DNA from: a virus
Length of the DNA: 33,086 nucleotides
Virus record (IMG/VR): IMGVR_UViG_3300017762_003882
Span: 1-33,086 of that record
Strand: one strand, 5' to 3'
Part shown: in pieces, positions 25,095 to 32,212 of the stretch
How the letters are laid out: each line of letters opens with the position of its first letter
Position numbering within the stretch: the stretch's first letter is position 1
Position numbers and translations under genes: made by a program
Notes under the pieces: model-generated
What the model saw: the letters and a program-made list of their open reading frames with translations, nothing else
Database searches by the model: none
What the model was told of the DNA's origin: nothing

Positions 25095-25776
25095 AAAATA
25101 TACATACCATTCAGATTCCGGTACTAAATCACTAGTAACTGCTCTGAAGTTATTAAATTCTAAAAAGGTTATTATTCCTACTTACACATGTACCGATATT
25201 TTAAATGCTGTAAAATTAAGTAATTGTGAGTATTACATAGTAGATTGTGGGTTTGACTTGCAGGTAGATATTAGGGATGTTATAAAAAATTCTAGTAACT
25301 ATGATACTATAATTATCCCCCATATGTTTGGAATTAGAGCAGATGTGGAATCTATTAGAAAAAATACTAATCTAAGGATTATTGAAGATCTTTCTCAATG
25401 TCATGGATTAAATGGGTTAGGTAAGTATTCCGACATAGTTATTTCTTCTACTAATAAAAGTAAATGGCTAGATAAAAACGGTGGGGGGTTTATTTTTACT
25501 GATAATAAAATTGACCATGAACTACCTGTTAATTTTTCTAAATATAAAAATATTATTAAAGAAAAATTAATTAGAAGAATAGAACTAGCTAATGAGATTA
25601 AAGAATCTGGGGTTAATTTAATAGGTGAGGAAAGTGCATGGCTACGAGGTATGTATTTTACAAATCATTCTACCAGAAAACCTTATACCCCCCTTCATAA
25701 AATTGTAGGAAAATTTGAATGCCCTAAAGTAGATTATTATATTGATAAAGTTAATTGGATATCCATTATAGCATGA
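25087..25776 (+). CDS. Short DegT-like PLP protein lacking the C-terminal domain
   Basis: 229 residues that follow the first two thirds of a DegT/DnrJ aminotransferase. Seen in order: SGTKSLVTAL (11-20) for the phosphate site, the strand VIIPTYTCTD, IIEDLSQCHG for the ring aspartate, and STNKSKWLDKNGGG, where the second lysine aligns with the catalytic lysine and the GGG with the family's TGxGG. The usual small C-terminal domain (about 130 residues) is missing. It may be a truncated but active form, a second subunit, or a decaying gene. It ends with an ordinary stop that overlaps the WbqC-like ATG, so this is not a sequencing frameshift in plain sight. Confidence 0.75.
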   Translation: MYKKYTYHSDSGTKSLVTALKLLNSKKVIIPTYTCTDILNAVKLSNCEYYIVDCGFDLQVDIRDVIKNSSNYDTIIIPHMFGIRADVESIRKNTNLRIIEDLSQCHGLNGLGKYSDIVISSTNKSKWLDKNGGGFIFTDNKIDHELPVNFSKYKNIIKEKLIRRIELANEIKESGVNLIGEESAWLRGMYFTNHSTRKPYTPLHKIVGKFECPKVDYYIDKVNWISIIA

Positions 25777-26342
25777 AAGTAGCAATTCACCAACCTGAAC
25801 ACTTTCCATATTTAGGTTTTTTCCAGAAAATGGAAAAAGCCGATTTATTTATTATTTTAGATGATGTACAATTTACTAAAAATAATTTCCAGAATCGTAA
25901 TAGATTTTTAAATAAAAATAGGGTAGAAGAATGGTTTACCATAGAACTAGAGCCTAAACCTCATAAAAAACTTATAAAAGATATTAAGGTAAGTGAAAAC
26001 ACCAAATGGAGGAAAAAAATACTTTCTAAGTTAAAAACTAACTTTAAAGGTAATTTCGATGAAATATATAATGAAGAAAAACTAATTGATATTAACCTTA
26101 AAAGTATAGAATATTGTAGGAAACATCTAAATATTTCAACCCCTTTAAAGTTTAGTTCTCAATTAAATATTAATACTAAAAGTTCTCAACGTTTAGCTGA
26201 TATATGTGATTATTTTAAAGCCAATGAATATATAAGTGGTATAGGGGGAAAAGAATATTTAGATGAATCTTTATTTAATTGTAAAATTAATTATTTTATC
26301 CCTAAAATATCTAACTATTATACAACATTACAACATTTATGA
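25773..26342 (+). CDS. WbqC-like protein
   Basis: 189 residues from this start. The ATG chosen overlaps the previous stop as ATGA and begins directly with the family's hallmark MKVAIHQPEHFPYLGFFQKM. A longer reading from TTG at 25755 would add six residues unlike the family. The DLFIILDDVQFTKNNFQNRNR stretch (about 23-43) is also typical. The WbqC family occurs in O-antigen and capsule gene clusters next to DegT aminotransferases. Its biochemical activity is not established; acyl or amide transfer to the amino sugar is one idea. Here too it lies directly downstream of a DegT-like gene. Confidence 0.88.
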   Translation: MKVAIHQPEHFPYLGFFQKMEKADLFIILDDVQFTKNNFQNRNRFLNKNRVEEWFTIELEPKPHKKLIKDIKVSENTKWRKKILSKLKTNFKGNFDEIYNEEKLIDINLKSIEYCRKHLNISTPLKFSSQLNINTKSSQRLADICDYFKANEYISGIGGKEYLDESLFNCKINYFIPKISNYYTTLQHL

Positions 26343-27274
26343 AAATAGCATTTTTTACAGAAGCGGGGTATAGTGGTAAAGTACCTAGGAATAATCCTAA
26401 TATGAGAACAGACCAAGCATGGGTATGTGCACTTGATGCTACCCACTATTGTATTTTTAATTTAGAAAAAGTAAATTATAAATATGATCTAGGGATTGTT
26501 ATTATACCTAAAGAAAATAATAGGGAAAAATTAGCTTCATTGGATTATCCTTTAATTAAAAACATTAAAAATTTTTGTGATAAAGTATTTATAATGCAGG
26601 AAAGTACACAGTGGGATTGGCAAGATGAATCTTTTGCATCTATGGCATGGTTCTATAATCAACTAACGGAGGCTGATAAAATTTTATGCCATAACGACAT
26701 TGATAAAGTCTATTTTAGTGGCATATCCGGCAATGAATCGGATGTTTTACCTACTCTAATGATAGAAGATGAAATAACTAAATCAACAATTAAAGAAGAT
26801 AAAGTATTTGTAGCAGGAAACTGGACACCAGCTTATAGGGGGTTTGATGCTTGGGTTATAGGTAGTCATTTCCAGCTGCCTATGACTGGATATAAAACAG
26901 GTAAATTTAAAGAAGGAGAAGAAAATAATGGTATAAATTATTTACCCTGGATAGTTTGGAAAGATTTCGTATTTGAACTTTCTAAACATAAATATGCAGT
27001 ACAATGCTATCCAGCTTCAGCGGGTCAATTTCCCCTTAACTGTGCTTATTTAGGTGTTCCTTGTATAGGGTATAACGATATAAATACCCAAAAGAACCTA
27101 TTTCCGGATTTAAGTGTTGAAAGAGGAGATATTTTAACTGCCATAGATCTTGTTAATAAATTAAAATCGGATAATAATTTTTATGAACATTGCTCTACTA
27201 AAGCAATTTCTTTATATCAGAAAGAATATTCCGAAAAATCTTTTATTAAAAAAACTAAATTAATATTTAATTAA
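26339..27274 (+). CDS. Putative GT-B glycosyltransferase
   Basis: 311 residues. The first half is a Rossmann-like domain (MKIAFFTEAGYSGKVPRN; YDLGIVIIPKEN; KVFIMQESTQWDWQD). The second half has KVFVAGNWTPAYRGFDAWV, a donor-domain strand, and AVQCYPASAGQFPLNCAYLGVPCIG, which matches the area where GT-B enzymes hold the nucleotide-sugar. The classical E-x7-E is absent. Donor and acceptor are unknown. It overlaps the WbqC-like stop by 4 bases, and the next gene follows after 1 base. Confidence 0.65.
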   Translation: MKIAFFTEAGYSGKVPRNNPNMRTDQAWVCALDATHYCIFNLEKVNYKYDLGIVIIPKENNREKLASLDYPLIKNIKNFCDKVFIMQESTQWDWQDESFASMAWFYNQLTEADKILCHNDIDKVYFSGISGNESDVLPTLMIEDEITKSTIKEDKVFVAGNWTPAYRGFDAWVIGSHFQLPMTGYKTGKFKEGEENNGINYLPWIVWKDFVFELSKHKYAVQCYPASAGQFPLNCAYLGVPCIGYNDINTQKNLFPDLSVERGDILTAIDLVNKLKSDNNFYEHCSTKAISLYQKEYSEKSFIKKTKLIFN

Positions 27275-27275
27275 T

Positions 27276-28133
27276 ATGAAAGTGTTAGTAACAGGAGGAG
27301 CAGGGTTTGTAGGTACAAATCTTATTAAAAGATTATTAAATGGGGGATATGAAGTAGTATCCTTGGATAATTACTCAACGGGTCTAAAACAAAATGAAGT
27401 AGATGGCGCTACTTACATTGATACTGATATAAAAGATTTAGGAAATAAAGATAAGTCATACTGGAAACGTTTTAATCTAGTATACCATTTGGCAGCTATA
27501 GCTAGAATCCAACCTTCTTTTAAAAACCCAATTGATTATTTAGAAACAAATGGGGTAGCTACTATGAAGTTAGCTAAAATATGTTCTGATTCAAAAATCC
27601 CCATAATATATGCAGGGTCATCATCCCATCATTCTGGTAAATTTTCAAACCCCTATACATTTTCCAAAGATGTAGGCGAGGAAATTCTACAGTTATTTTC
27701 TAAAAACTATGGTTTAGAATATTCAATAGCTAGGTTTTATAATGTATACGGTCCTAACCAGCTATTAGAGGGTGGACACACCACATTAATAGGTAGATGG
27801 ATTAATAACCTACAAAAAGGATTACCTTGTGAAATTTATGGTGATGGAGAACAAAGAAGAGATTTCACTCATGTAAGTGATATAGTAGATGCCCTTATTA
27901 AAATTATGGAGCAACAAGCCTATAATAAAGATTTTGAATTAGGTAGAGGAAAAAACTACTCAGTAAATGAAGTAGCTAGTATGTTTAATATAGCCCCAAT
28001 TTATAAAGCTACTAAACCTGGAGAAGCGAGAAATACATTATGTGAATCCAAAGTAGCTAATAAAATTTTAGATTGGATGCCAAAAATAAATTTAGAAGAT
28101 TATGTCAAAGATTACATTCGTAATACCAAGTAG
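27276..28133 (+). CDS. NAD-dependent sugar epimerase/dehydratase, extended SDR
   Basis: 285 residues with the GGAGFVG dinucleotide loop (7-13), VVSLDNYSTG with the acidic residue that selects NAD, YHLAAIARIQPSF, the SSS element (about 116-118) and the catalytic Y-x3-K in NPYTFSK (about 126-132). ARFYNVYGPNQ and RRDFTHVSDIVDAL complete the family pattern. It is most like UDP-glucose/UDP-GlcNAc 4-epimerases, so conversion of a UDP-Glc(NAc) to UDP-Gal(NAc) is plausible; a 4,6-dehydratase role is less likely. The gene ends 32 bases inside the next one. Confidence 0.9.
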   Translation: MKVLVTGGAGFVGTNLIKRLLNGGYEVVSLDNYSTGLKQNEVDGATYIDTDIKDLGNKDKSYWKRFNLVYHLAAIARIQPSFKNPIDYLETNGVATMKLAKICSDSKIPIIYAGSSSHHSGKFSNPYTFSKDVGEEILQLFSKNYGLEYSIARFYNVYGPNQLLEGGHTTLIGRWINNLQKGLPCEIYGDGEQRRDFTHVSDIVDALIKIMEQQAYNKDFELGRGKNYSVNEVASMFNIAPIYKATKPGEARNTLCESKVANKILDWMPKINLEDYVKDYIRNTK

Positions 28134-29256
28134 AAATAATTTAGAATTTCTACAATTAGCTTATAAGTCTATTCGTAATTTAGAAACTAAACATGAAGTG
28201 TTAGTTTTAAATGATGCCAGTACTGATGGTACAACAGAATGGATTGAAGCACAAAATGATAAAGACCTAATAACATACCATAATCCAGGCCCGGAAAGAA
28301 TAGGGATTGTAGGTATGTTTGATAAAGGTATTAAAATGGCTAAAACAGATATAATTTTTGCATTCCATGCTGATATGGTTGCTTGTAAAGATTTAGATAA
28401 AAATATCCTTAAACACCTTAAACCCGGAACTGTAGTTTCAGCTACTAGAGTAGAACCACCTCTACACCCCCCAGGTCCTGAAAAGCTTACAGAAAATTTT
28501 GGAATTGAAGTAGAAGAATTTAATTTTAAAAATTGGTATGAGAGAAGTGAAGAATTAAAGCAGGATAAAACAACAGAAGGTATTTTTGCTCCTTGGTGCA
28601 TGTATAGAAAAGATTTTTTAGCTATTGGGGGGCATGATGAACTATTTGCACCTCAATCTAAAGAAGATAGTGATTTATTTAATCGTTTTATTTTAAAAGG
28701 ATATCAAGTCCTTCAATCTTGGGATGGGTTAGTTTACCATTTTACTAGTAGGGGAAGTAGATTTAATAAACATTCTGGGGGGGCAGCTGGGAAGAATTCC
28801 CAAGAGTGGATTCACACTACAACTAAAAACGGTAGAAATTTTATTCGTAAATGGGGACATTTTGTAAAACATGATAGTTTAATGAAACCTATAATCCCAC
28901 CTAAGTATGATATTGGTATTAAATTAGAAAATGCTAATGAGCAGTTATTAGAAGCGTTAGAACCTTGGTGTACCTCTATGTATACCGATATTGACTTTAG
29001 ATCATATTGTGAAAAGGAACAGCCTAATACCCAATATTCTTTATTAAGTAAAATGTATGGGGTAGAAGATGACATAACAAATGACATTATTTTAAACATA
29101 AATGGTAAATTACTTACCCAACAAGATTACCAAATAATTCAGCAATTAAGTGAAATTATCCAGGATAGTGGGGAAATAGGTGAATTTAAACTAGGTAATT
29201 TAAAAGTAACTATTACTCAAATAAAAGAATATCAGGATGAATTTATTCACCTATAA
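28102..29256 (+). CDS. GT-A glycosyltransferase (GT2-like) with C-terminal extension
   Basis: 384 residues. KITFVIPSRNNLEFL (3-17) and EVLVLNDASTDGTTEW (32-47) open a standard GT2 domain. The metal-binding position is FHADM (88-92, H-A-D instead of DxD), and GGHDELFAPQSKEDSDLFNR is the acceptor-side segment with the general base. The catalytic domain ends near residue 245. The remaining 140 residues (NGRNFIRKWGHFVKHD onwards) are an extension with unclear fold. It overlaps the epimerase gene by 32 bases and is the last gene of the sugar block. Confidence 0.88.
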   Translation: MSKITFVIPSRNNLEFLQLAYKSIRNLETKHEVLVLNDASTDGTTEWIEAQNDKDLITYHNPGPERIGIVGMFDKGIKMAKTDIIFAFHADMVACKDLDKNILKHLKPGTVVSATRVEPPLHPPGPEKLTENFGIEVEEFNFKNWYERSEELKQDKTTEGIFAPWCMYRKDFLAIGGHDELFAPQSKEDSDLFNRFILKGYQVLQSWDGLVYHFTSRGSRFNKHSGGAAGKNSQEWIHTTTKNGRNFIRKWGHFVKHDSLMKPIIPPKYDIGIKLENANEQLLEALEPWCTSMYTDIDFRSYCEKEQPNTQYSLLSKMYGVEDDITNDIILNINGKLLTQQDYQIIQQLSEIIQDSGEIGEFKLGNLKVTITQIKEYQDEFIHL

Positions 29257-29281
29257 TATTTATAATTGTAAATAGCATATT

Positions 29282-29611
29282 ATGAGAGGGAGTAAACAAA
29301 TAAAAACCAGACCTGCTACGGAAATAGAACTTACTTATGATGAAGTGGGGCTTATTCCTAATCTTTTAGAAGAAAATAGTTTTAAAGATCATATTTTGAC
29401 TGAAACCTATGATGCTATTTCTTATGCTGTTGAAAATAGTTTAGATAAAATAGATTTATTTAACATAGTTAATTTAGGTTATAATATTTCTTTAGATAAA
29501 AAATATTTTATTTCTACTTTAAATGAAATACTTAAAATGTATGAAAGGAAAGAAGATTATTTAGAATGTGCTACTGTTCAAAACTTAATTAAATTCATAA
29601 AGCATGAATGA
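29282..29611 (+). CDS. Small protein with a UVR-like motif
   Basis: A 109-residue acidic, helical protein. Near the C-terminus, YERKEDYLECATVQNLIKFIK (about 86-106) resembles the UVR motif, a helical hairpin that in UvrB/UvrC and ClpC-type adaptors binds partners. The rest is unrecognised. It has its own short spacer (25 bases) after the sugar cluster and overlaps the next gene by 8 bases. The motif suggests a protein-protein interaction role rather than DNA repair itself. Confidence 0.55.
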   Translation: MRGSKQIKTRPATEIELTYDEVGLIPNLLEENSFKDHILTETYDAISYAVENSLDKIDLFNIVNLGYNISLDKKYFISTLNEILKMYERKEDYLECATVQNLIKFIKHE

Positions 29612-30011
29612 GTACTTTAATTCCGAAGAAGAAAAAGAAAATATTAAATCTCTTTTTAATACAGTTCTAAATGCTGATGTTGATATCTACGAAAATGTAA
29701 ATGTTTATAAAAAACATTTCATATCAATTGTAACTAACCTAGAAAGAGGAGCTTTTGGAGAAAAACAATTCGAAAAAGAAAATGAACAAGATCTTTCCCC
29801 CATAGTAGATCCTTTATGGTTTTCTATAGAATTAATGTTAACCCATTTGTATGGTAATCAAGTAGGTAGTTTAATATTATGGTATGTGTTTGATAGAATA
29901 GACATTGATGATAATATACTACCTCATATAGATGAACACAATAACGCTAATTTATTTGATACCCCAGAAGATTTATGGGAATATGTTAAACTATTAATAG
30001 AAGATTATTAG
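29604..30011 (+). CDS. Unknown 135-residue acidic protein
   Basis: Not recognised. The N-terminal part is helical and charged. The centre (PLWFSIELMLTHLYGNQVGSLILWYVFDRI) is a hydrophobic, probably buried helix pair rather than a membrane segment, as it contains several polar residues. The end (LFDTPEDLWEYVKLLIEDY) is an acidic helix. The start overlaps the UVR-like gene by 8 bases. I have the impression that similar proteins occur in marine T4-type phages, but cannot name a family. Confidence 0.65.
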   Translation: MNEYFNSEEEKENIKSLFNTVLNADVDIYENVNVYKKHFISIVTNLERGAFGEKQFEKENEQDLSPIVDPLWFSIELMLTHLYGNQVGSLILWYVFDRIDIDDNILPHIDEHNNANLFDTPEDLWEYVKLLIEDY

Positions 30012-30048
30012 AGCAAAACCAATAAGTAAAGAACAATGTATTGCTGCC

Positions 30049-30636
30049 ATGGCTAAAACTAAGTCAAATAGAGCAGCGGCTCGTTATTTAAATGTTTCCT
30101 ACCAGCATTACCGAAAATATGCTAAACTTTATAAAAACGAGGAGGGAAAAACACTGCTTGAAGCCCATAAAAACCAAGCTGGTAAAGGTATTCCTAAATT
30201 TCTATCTAATAGAGGAAAATTCCCACCTATTTTAGATATTATTGAGGGTAGAACAGATCCATCATCATTTGACCCTCAAAAAATCAAAGATAGATTAGTT
30301 ACTGAGGGATATTTAGAAGAAAAATGTTATAAATGTGGGTTTAATGACAGAAGAGTTCTTGACTATAAAATGCCACTTATAATGAATTTTAAGGACGGAA
30401 ATAAAAAACATTACCGTTCTGAAAATATAGAAATGCTTTGTTACAATTGTTACTTTTTATATCATGGGGAGGTGTTTGATGAAAAAGATCTTGAACAATT
30501 TGAAGATTATGTTCCTAAATTTAAAACTACTAAAAAAGTAGAATTAGATTTAGATCCTTACCATTTAAAAAGGTTACAGGAATTAGGTTTAGGGGGAGAC
30601 GAGGAGTCAGAAGATGACCTAATATCTAGAATATGA
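30049..30636 (+). CDS. HTH protein with a degenerate HNH zinc domain
   Basis: 195 residues from the ATG. The N-terminus is a helix-turn-helix (NRAAARYLNVSYQHYRKYAK). A zinc-binding domain follows, with CYKC (about 93-96) and CYNC (about 131-134) around FKDGNKKHYRSENIEML, which has the HNH layout, but the metal-binding histidines are replaced (MNFKDGN for xxHxDGN, NCY for NCH). It is therefore probably a DNA-binding relative of homing endonucleases without cleavage activity. In-frame codons upstream (30001-30048, no ATG) read ISKEQCIAAM, which completes the first helix of the HTH. True initiation may therefore be at a non-AUG codon such as ATT at 30007, overlapping the previous stop. Confidence 0.75.
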   Translation: MAKTKSNRAAARYLNVSYQHYRKYAKLYKNEEGKTLLEAHKNQAGKGIPKFLSNRGKFPPILDIIEGRTDPSSFDPQKIKDRLVTEGYLEEKCYKCGFNDRRVLDYKMPLIMNFKDGNKKHYRSENIEMLCYNCYFLYHGEVFDEKDLEQFEDYVPKFKTTKKVELDLDPYHLKRLQELGLGGDEESEDDLISRI

Positions 30637-30788
30637 AAAATAAAAAACATAAAGAAATAAGTAAGGATTTCAAGGCAGCCAAATATAAGCACTTAGAGCA
30701 ATTAGCAACTAAAATGCTTAAAAATGATGAGAAAGCAGGCAAGCTAAAAAATAAACCCATTAATAAAGACTTCTTAGATCTTTTCTAG
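30633..30788 (+). CDS. 51-residue lysine-rich protein ending in a clamp-binding-like peptide
   Basis: A short ORF whose ATG overlaps the previous stop (ATGA). It encodes 51 residues, about a third of them lysine, predicted to be helical. The C-terminus is NKDFLDLF, an acidic-hydrophobic tail like those by which T4 gp43, gp33 and gp55 bind the sliding clamp. A small clamp-binding factor would fit a T4-type phage, where clamp contact drives late transcription. The rest of the chain does not show recognisable gp33 or gp55 sequence. The last 14 bases of the gene are copied at 31257, just after another gene. Confidence 0.6.
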   Translation: MKNKKHKEISKDFKAAKYKHLEQLATKMLKNDEKAGKLKNKPINKDFLDLF

Positions 30789-30845
30789 TAAAAACTTGAA
30801 TACCTCAGATATTATTCGTATATTTAGGTATAATAAAGGTTATGA
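30775..30845 (+). repeat. 71-bp direct repeat, copy 1 (promoter unit)
   Basis: Begins inside the end of the 51-residue gene and runs through a promoter to the ATGA of the next gene. It matches 31257-31327 at all but three of 71 positions (offset 482). Because it includes the coding end of the upstream gene, which has a function only here, this copy is probably the original. Confidence 0.93.
30796..30826 (+). promoter_or_regulatory. Promoter for the 84-residue gene
   Basis: TTG at 30796-30798 and TATATTTA at 30819-30826 are separated by exactly 20 bases. The ATG is 15 bases further on, preceded by AAAGGTT. Confidence 0.7.
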
Positions 30846-31096
30846 AGTTAAATAAAGTAAGTAAGGAAGGAGTAGATATGACTCAAGCAGGTATCTATTC
30901 AGTACATGCTAAAGAGGCTCAACAAGCAGCTGATGTTATGCAAGAAGTATTTGATACAATGTTAACAGAAGGAAAGAGTCTTTCATTAGGTGATCCTATT
31001 GTAACTCAATTCAATAGACTAATAGATGAAAAGAGATTTGAAGCTCGTAACTTATATAATAAAGCTAAAAAGATTCGTGATGAGTACTCCAAGTAA
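30842..31096 (+). CDS. Unknown 84-residue helical protein
   Basis: Not recognised. Mostly helical and rich in A, E, K and Q (HAKEAQQAADVMQEVFDTML; LIDEKRFEARNLYNKAKKIRDEY), so a coiled coil or helical bundle is likely. It has its own promoter in repeat copy 1 and overlaps the next gene by 17 bases. Together with that gene it makes a 482-base unit between the two direct repeats. Confidence 0.7.
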   Translation: MKLNKVSKEGVDMTQAGIYSVHAKEAQQAADVMQEVFDTMLTEGKSLSLGDPIVTQFNRLIDEKRFEARNLYNKAKKIRDEYSK

Positions 31097-31259
31097 TAAA
31101 TTAAAAGATCTACAAAGAGAGCTAACAGCGGCAGCTTCTGCTATGTTAAGATATCAATCACAAGGAGACTATGAGGTAGCTGGTAAGTATAAGATGAGAT
31201 GTGATAGTTTAAAAGAGAGAGTCACTAATCTAGCCGTTAAAGAAGGATATATCGTATAG
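31080..31259 (+). CDS. 59-residue protein with a UVR-like helical hairpin
   Basis: The start is the ATG at 31080, giving MSTPSNKLKD; a reading from 31026 would extend the ORF into the preceding gene without need. The product is a helical hairpin: QRELTAAASAMLRYQSQGDYEVAGKYKMRCDSL resembles a UVR motif (alternating charged residues around a small-residue turn). Translation is probably coupled to the upstream gene, which it overlaps by 17 bases. The stop TAG is the first base triplet of repeat copy 2. Confidence 0.65.
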   Translation: MSTPSNKLKDLQRELTAAASAMLRYQSQGDYEVAGKYKMRCDSLKERVTNLAVKEGYIV

Positions 31260-31327
31260 ATCTTTTCTAGTAAAAACTTGGATACCCCAGATATTGTTCG
31301 TATATTTAGGTATAATAAAGGTTATGA
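31257..31327 (+). repeat. 71-bp direct repeat, copy 2 (promoter unit)
   Basis: Second copy of the 71-bp unit. It starts with the same bases that end the 51-residue gene, although here they follow a different gene, which marks it as the duplicated copy. Three substitutions separate the copies, none in the TTG or TATATTTA boxes. Confidence 0.93.
31278..31308 (+). promoter_or_regulatory. Promoter for the 113-residue gene
   Basis: TTG at 31278-31280 and TATATTTA at 31301-31308, spacer exactly 20 bases. It is the duplicated version of the promoter at 30796-30826. The ATG follows after 15 bases. Confidence 0.7.
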
Positions 31328-31665
31328 GTAATATTAATATCAGCAAAATGAATCAGGAGGCTTTGGAGAACATCAAGCCCGATCAATTTATTTGTTTTAA
31401 GTACAAGCATCCAGTTTTAGAGAATCGCGATGCAATGTTTACCTATGAGAAATGTCTGTCACGTGATGGAGATGAATATGCTAAGGTGCATCGTTTAGGT
31501 GACTATATGCTTGTAGATTATATTAAGGATGGTATACTAAAAGTATCTATGAGTGATATGATGGCTCAACATACTACTTACCAGTTTGATCTATCCAAGA
31601 TCGAGATCCTGGGTTATACCTACAACAATGAGTCTTATAAAGGTATGGGAGTAATTGAGGCATAA
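31324..31665 (+). CDS. Unknown 113-residue protein
   Basis: Not recognised. The ATG at 31324 follows the promoter unit; a TTG start 30 bases upstream would lie within the promoter itself and is rejected. The product is a probable beta-rich single domain (DQFICFKYKHP, YMLVDYIKDGILKVSM, FDLSKIEILGYTY). Base use differs from the neighbours, with more GAG, AAG and CTG codons, as if acquired separately. The next gene begins directly after its stop; the two proteins have similar length and a similar closing segment (SKIEIL and SRIHIF) and might be distant paralogues. Confidence 0.7.
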   Translation: MSNINISKMNQEALENIKPDQFICFKYKHPVLENRDAMFTYEKCLSRDGDEYAKVHRLGDYMLVDYIKDGILKVSMSDMMAQHTTYQFDLSKIEILGYTYNNESYKGMGVIEA

Positions 31666-32016
31666 ATGAAATACGAAAAATTAGAAGAACTTAATAAAGA
31701 GGTTTACCACCAACTAATTGCTATTGGAGCAGGTGAAACGTTATATTTTGAATATGTTCGGGAATCATATGAACGACTTTACCCAATCCACAGGGCAACA
31801 TTCAGATTAGAAGGTTATTTTATAGATGGTAAATCAGTAGGTTATATAGTTGGACGTGGTTATGTTTTAGATAATAAAATGAGTGTAAGCAGAATCACCC
31901 CAACTGAAATAGAAATGTACATGTACGATATTATGGATAACAAAATTCAAGCTAGAATGGAATTAAGTAGAATCCATATATTTGAAGATCAAACTTTACC
32001 ATTAAGGTATCAATAA
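31666..32016 (+). CDS. Unknown 116-residue protein
   Basis: Not recognised. The start is the base after the previous stop. The middle has alternating strands (TLYFEYVRES, ATFRLEGYFIDGKSVGYIVGRGYVLD) and the end a helix plus strand (EIEMYMYDIMDNKIQ, MELSRIHIFED), the same order as in the preceding protein. No cysteines, signal peptide or membrane helix. It shares the transcript of the 113-residue gene. Confidence 0.68.
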   Translation: MKYEKLEELNKEVYHQLIAIGAGETLYFEYVRESYERLYPIHRATFRLEGYFIDGKSVGYIVGRGYVLDNKMSVSRITPTEIEMYMYDIMDNKIQARMELSRIHIFEDQTLPLRYQ

Positions 32017-32023
32017 AAAGGTT

Positions 32024-32212
32024 ATGGCAAGACAAGCTTCATATGGCAATGCTCCTATTACAATGACATATAAAACGTCAACTAGGAAAAATGCTAGAAT
32101 AAAAACTAAAACTTGGAAAAGCAAAAACATTGATGAAATATTATCAATGGAAAAGTGGCCAGGTGTTCCTGAAAACGCAGTTATAGTAAAAATAAGAGTA
32201 GGCAGTGTCTGA
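32024..32212 (+). CDS. Small basic protein, unknown
   Basis: A 62-residue, strongly basic protein with many K, R and T residues in the first 35 positions (TYKTSTRKNARIKTKTWKSK). A short ordered end follows (EILSMEKWPGVPENAVIVKIRVG). The start context is AAAAAGGTT before ATG, like the core genes. The composition would suit nucleic-acid binding, but no family is recognised. It overlaps the next gene by 8 bases. Confidence 0.6.
   Translation: MARQASYGNAPITMTYKTSTRKNARIKTKTWKSKNIDEILSMEKWPGVPENAVIVKIRVGSV

Noticed and set aside
25755-25772. Upstream TTG start for the WbqC-like gene
   Set aside because: The family begins with the MKVAIHQPE-type sequence, and the ATG at 25773 has the ATGA overlap common to this operon.
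28161-28601. Open frame of 146 codons on the minus strand, and other minus-strand frames of 60-101 codons
   Set aside because: They lie opposite clear GT, DegT, gp44 or nuclease genes, show no family features, and every supported gene is on the + strand.
31026-31079. Upstream start for the 59-residue UVR-like protein
   Set aside because: It would overlap most of the end of the preceding gene; the ATG at 31080 gives a normal short overlap.
31294-31323. TTG start for the 113-residue gene
   Set aside because: The added codons are the promoter and leader of the duplicated 71-bp unit.
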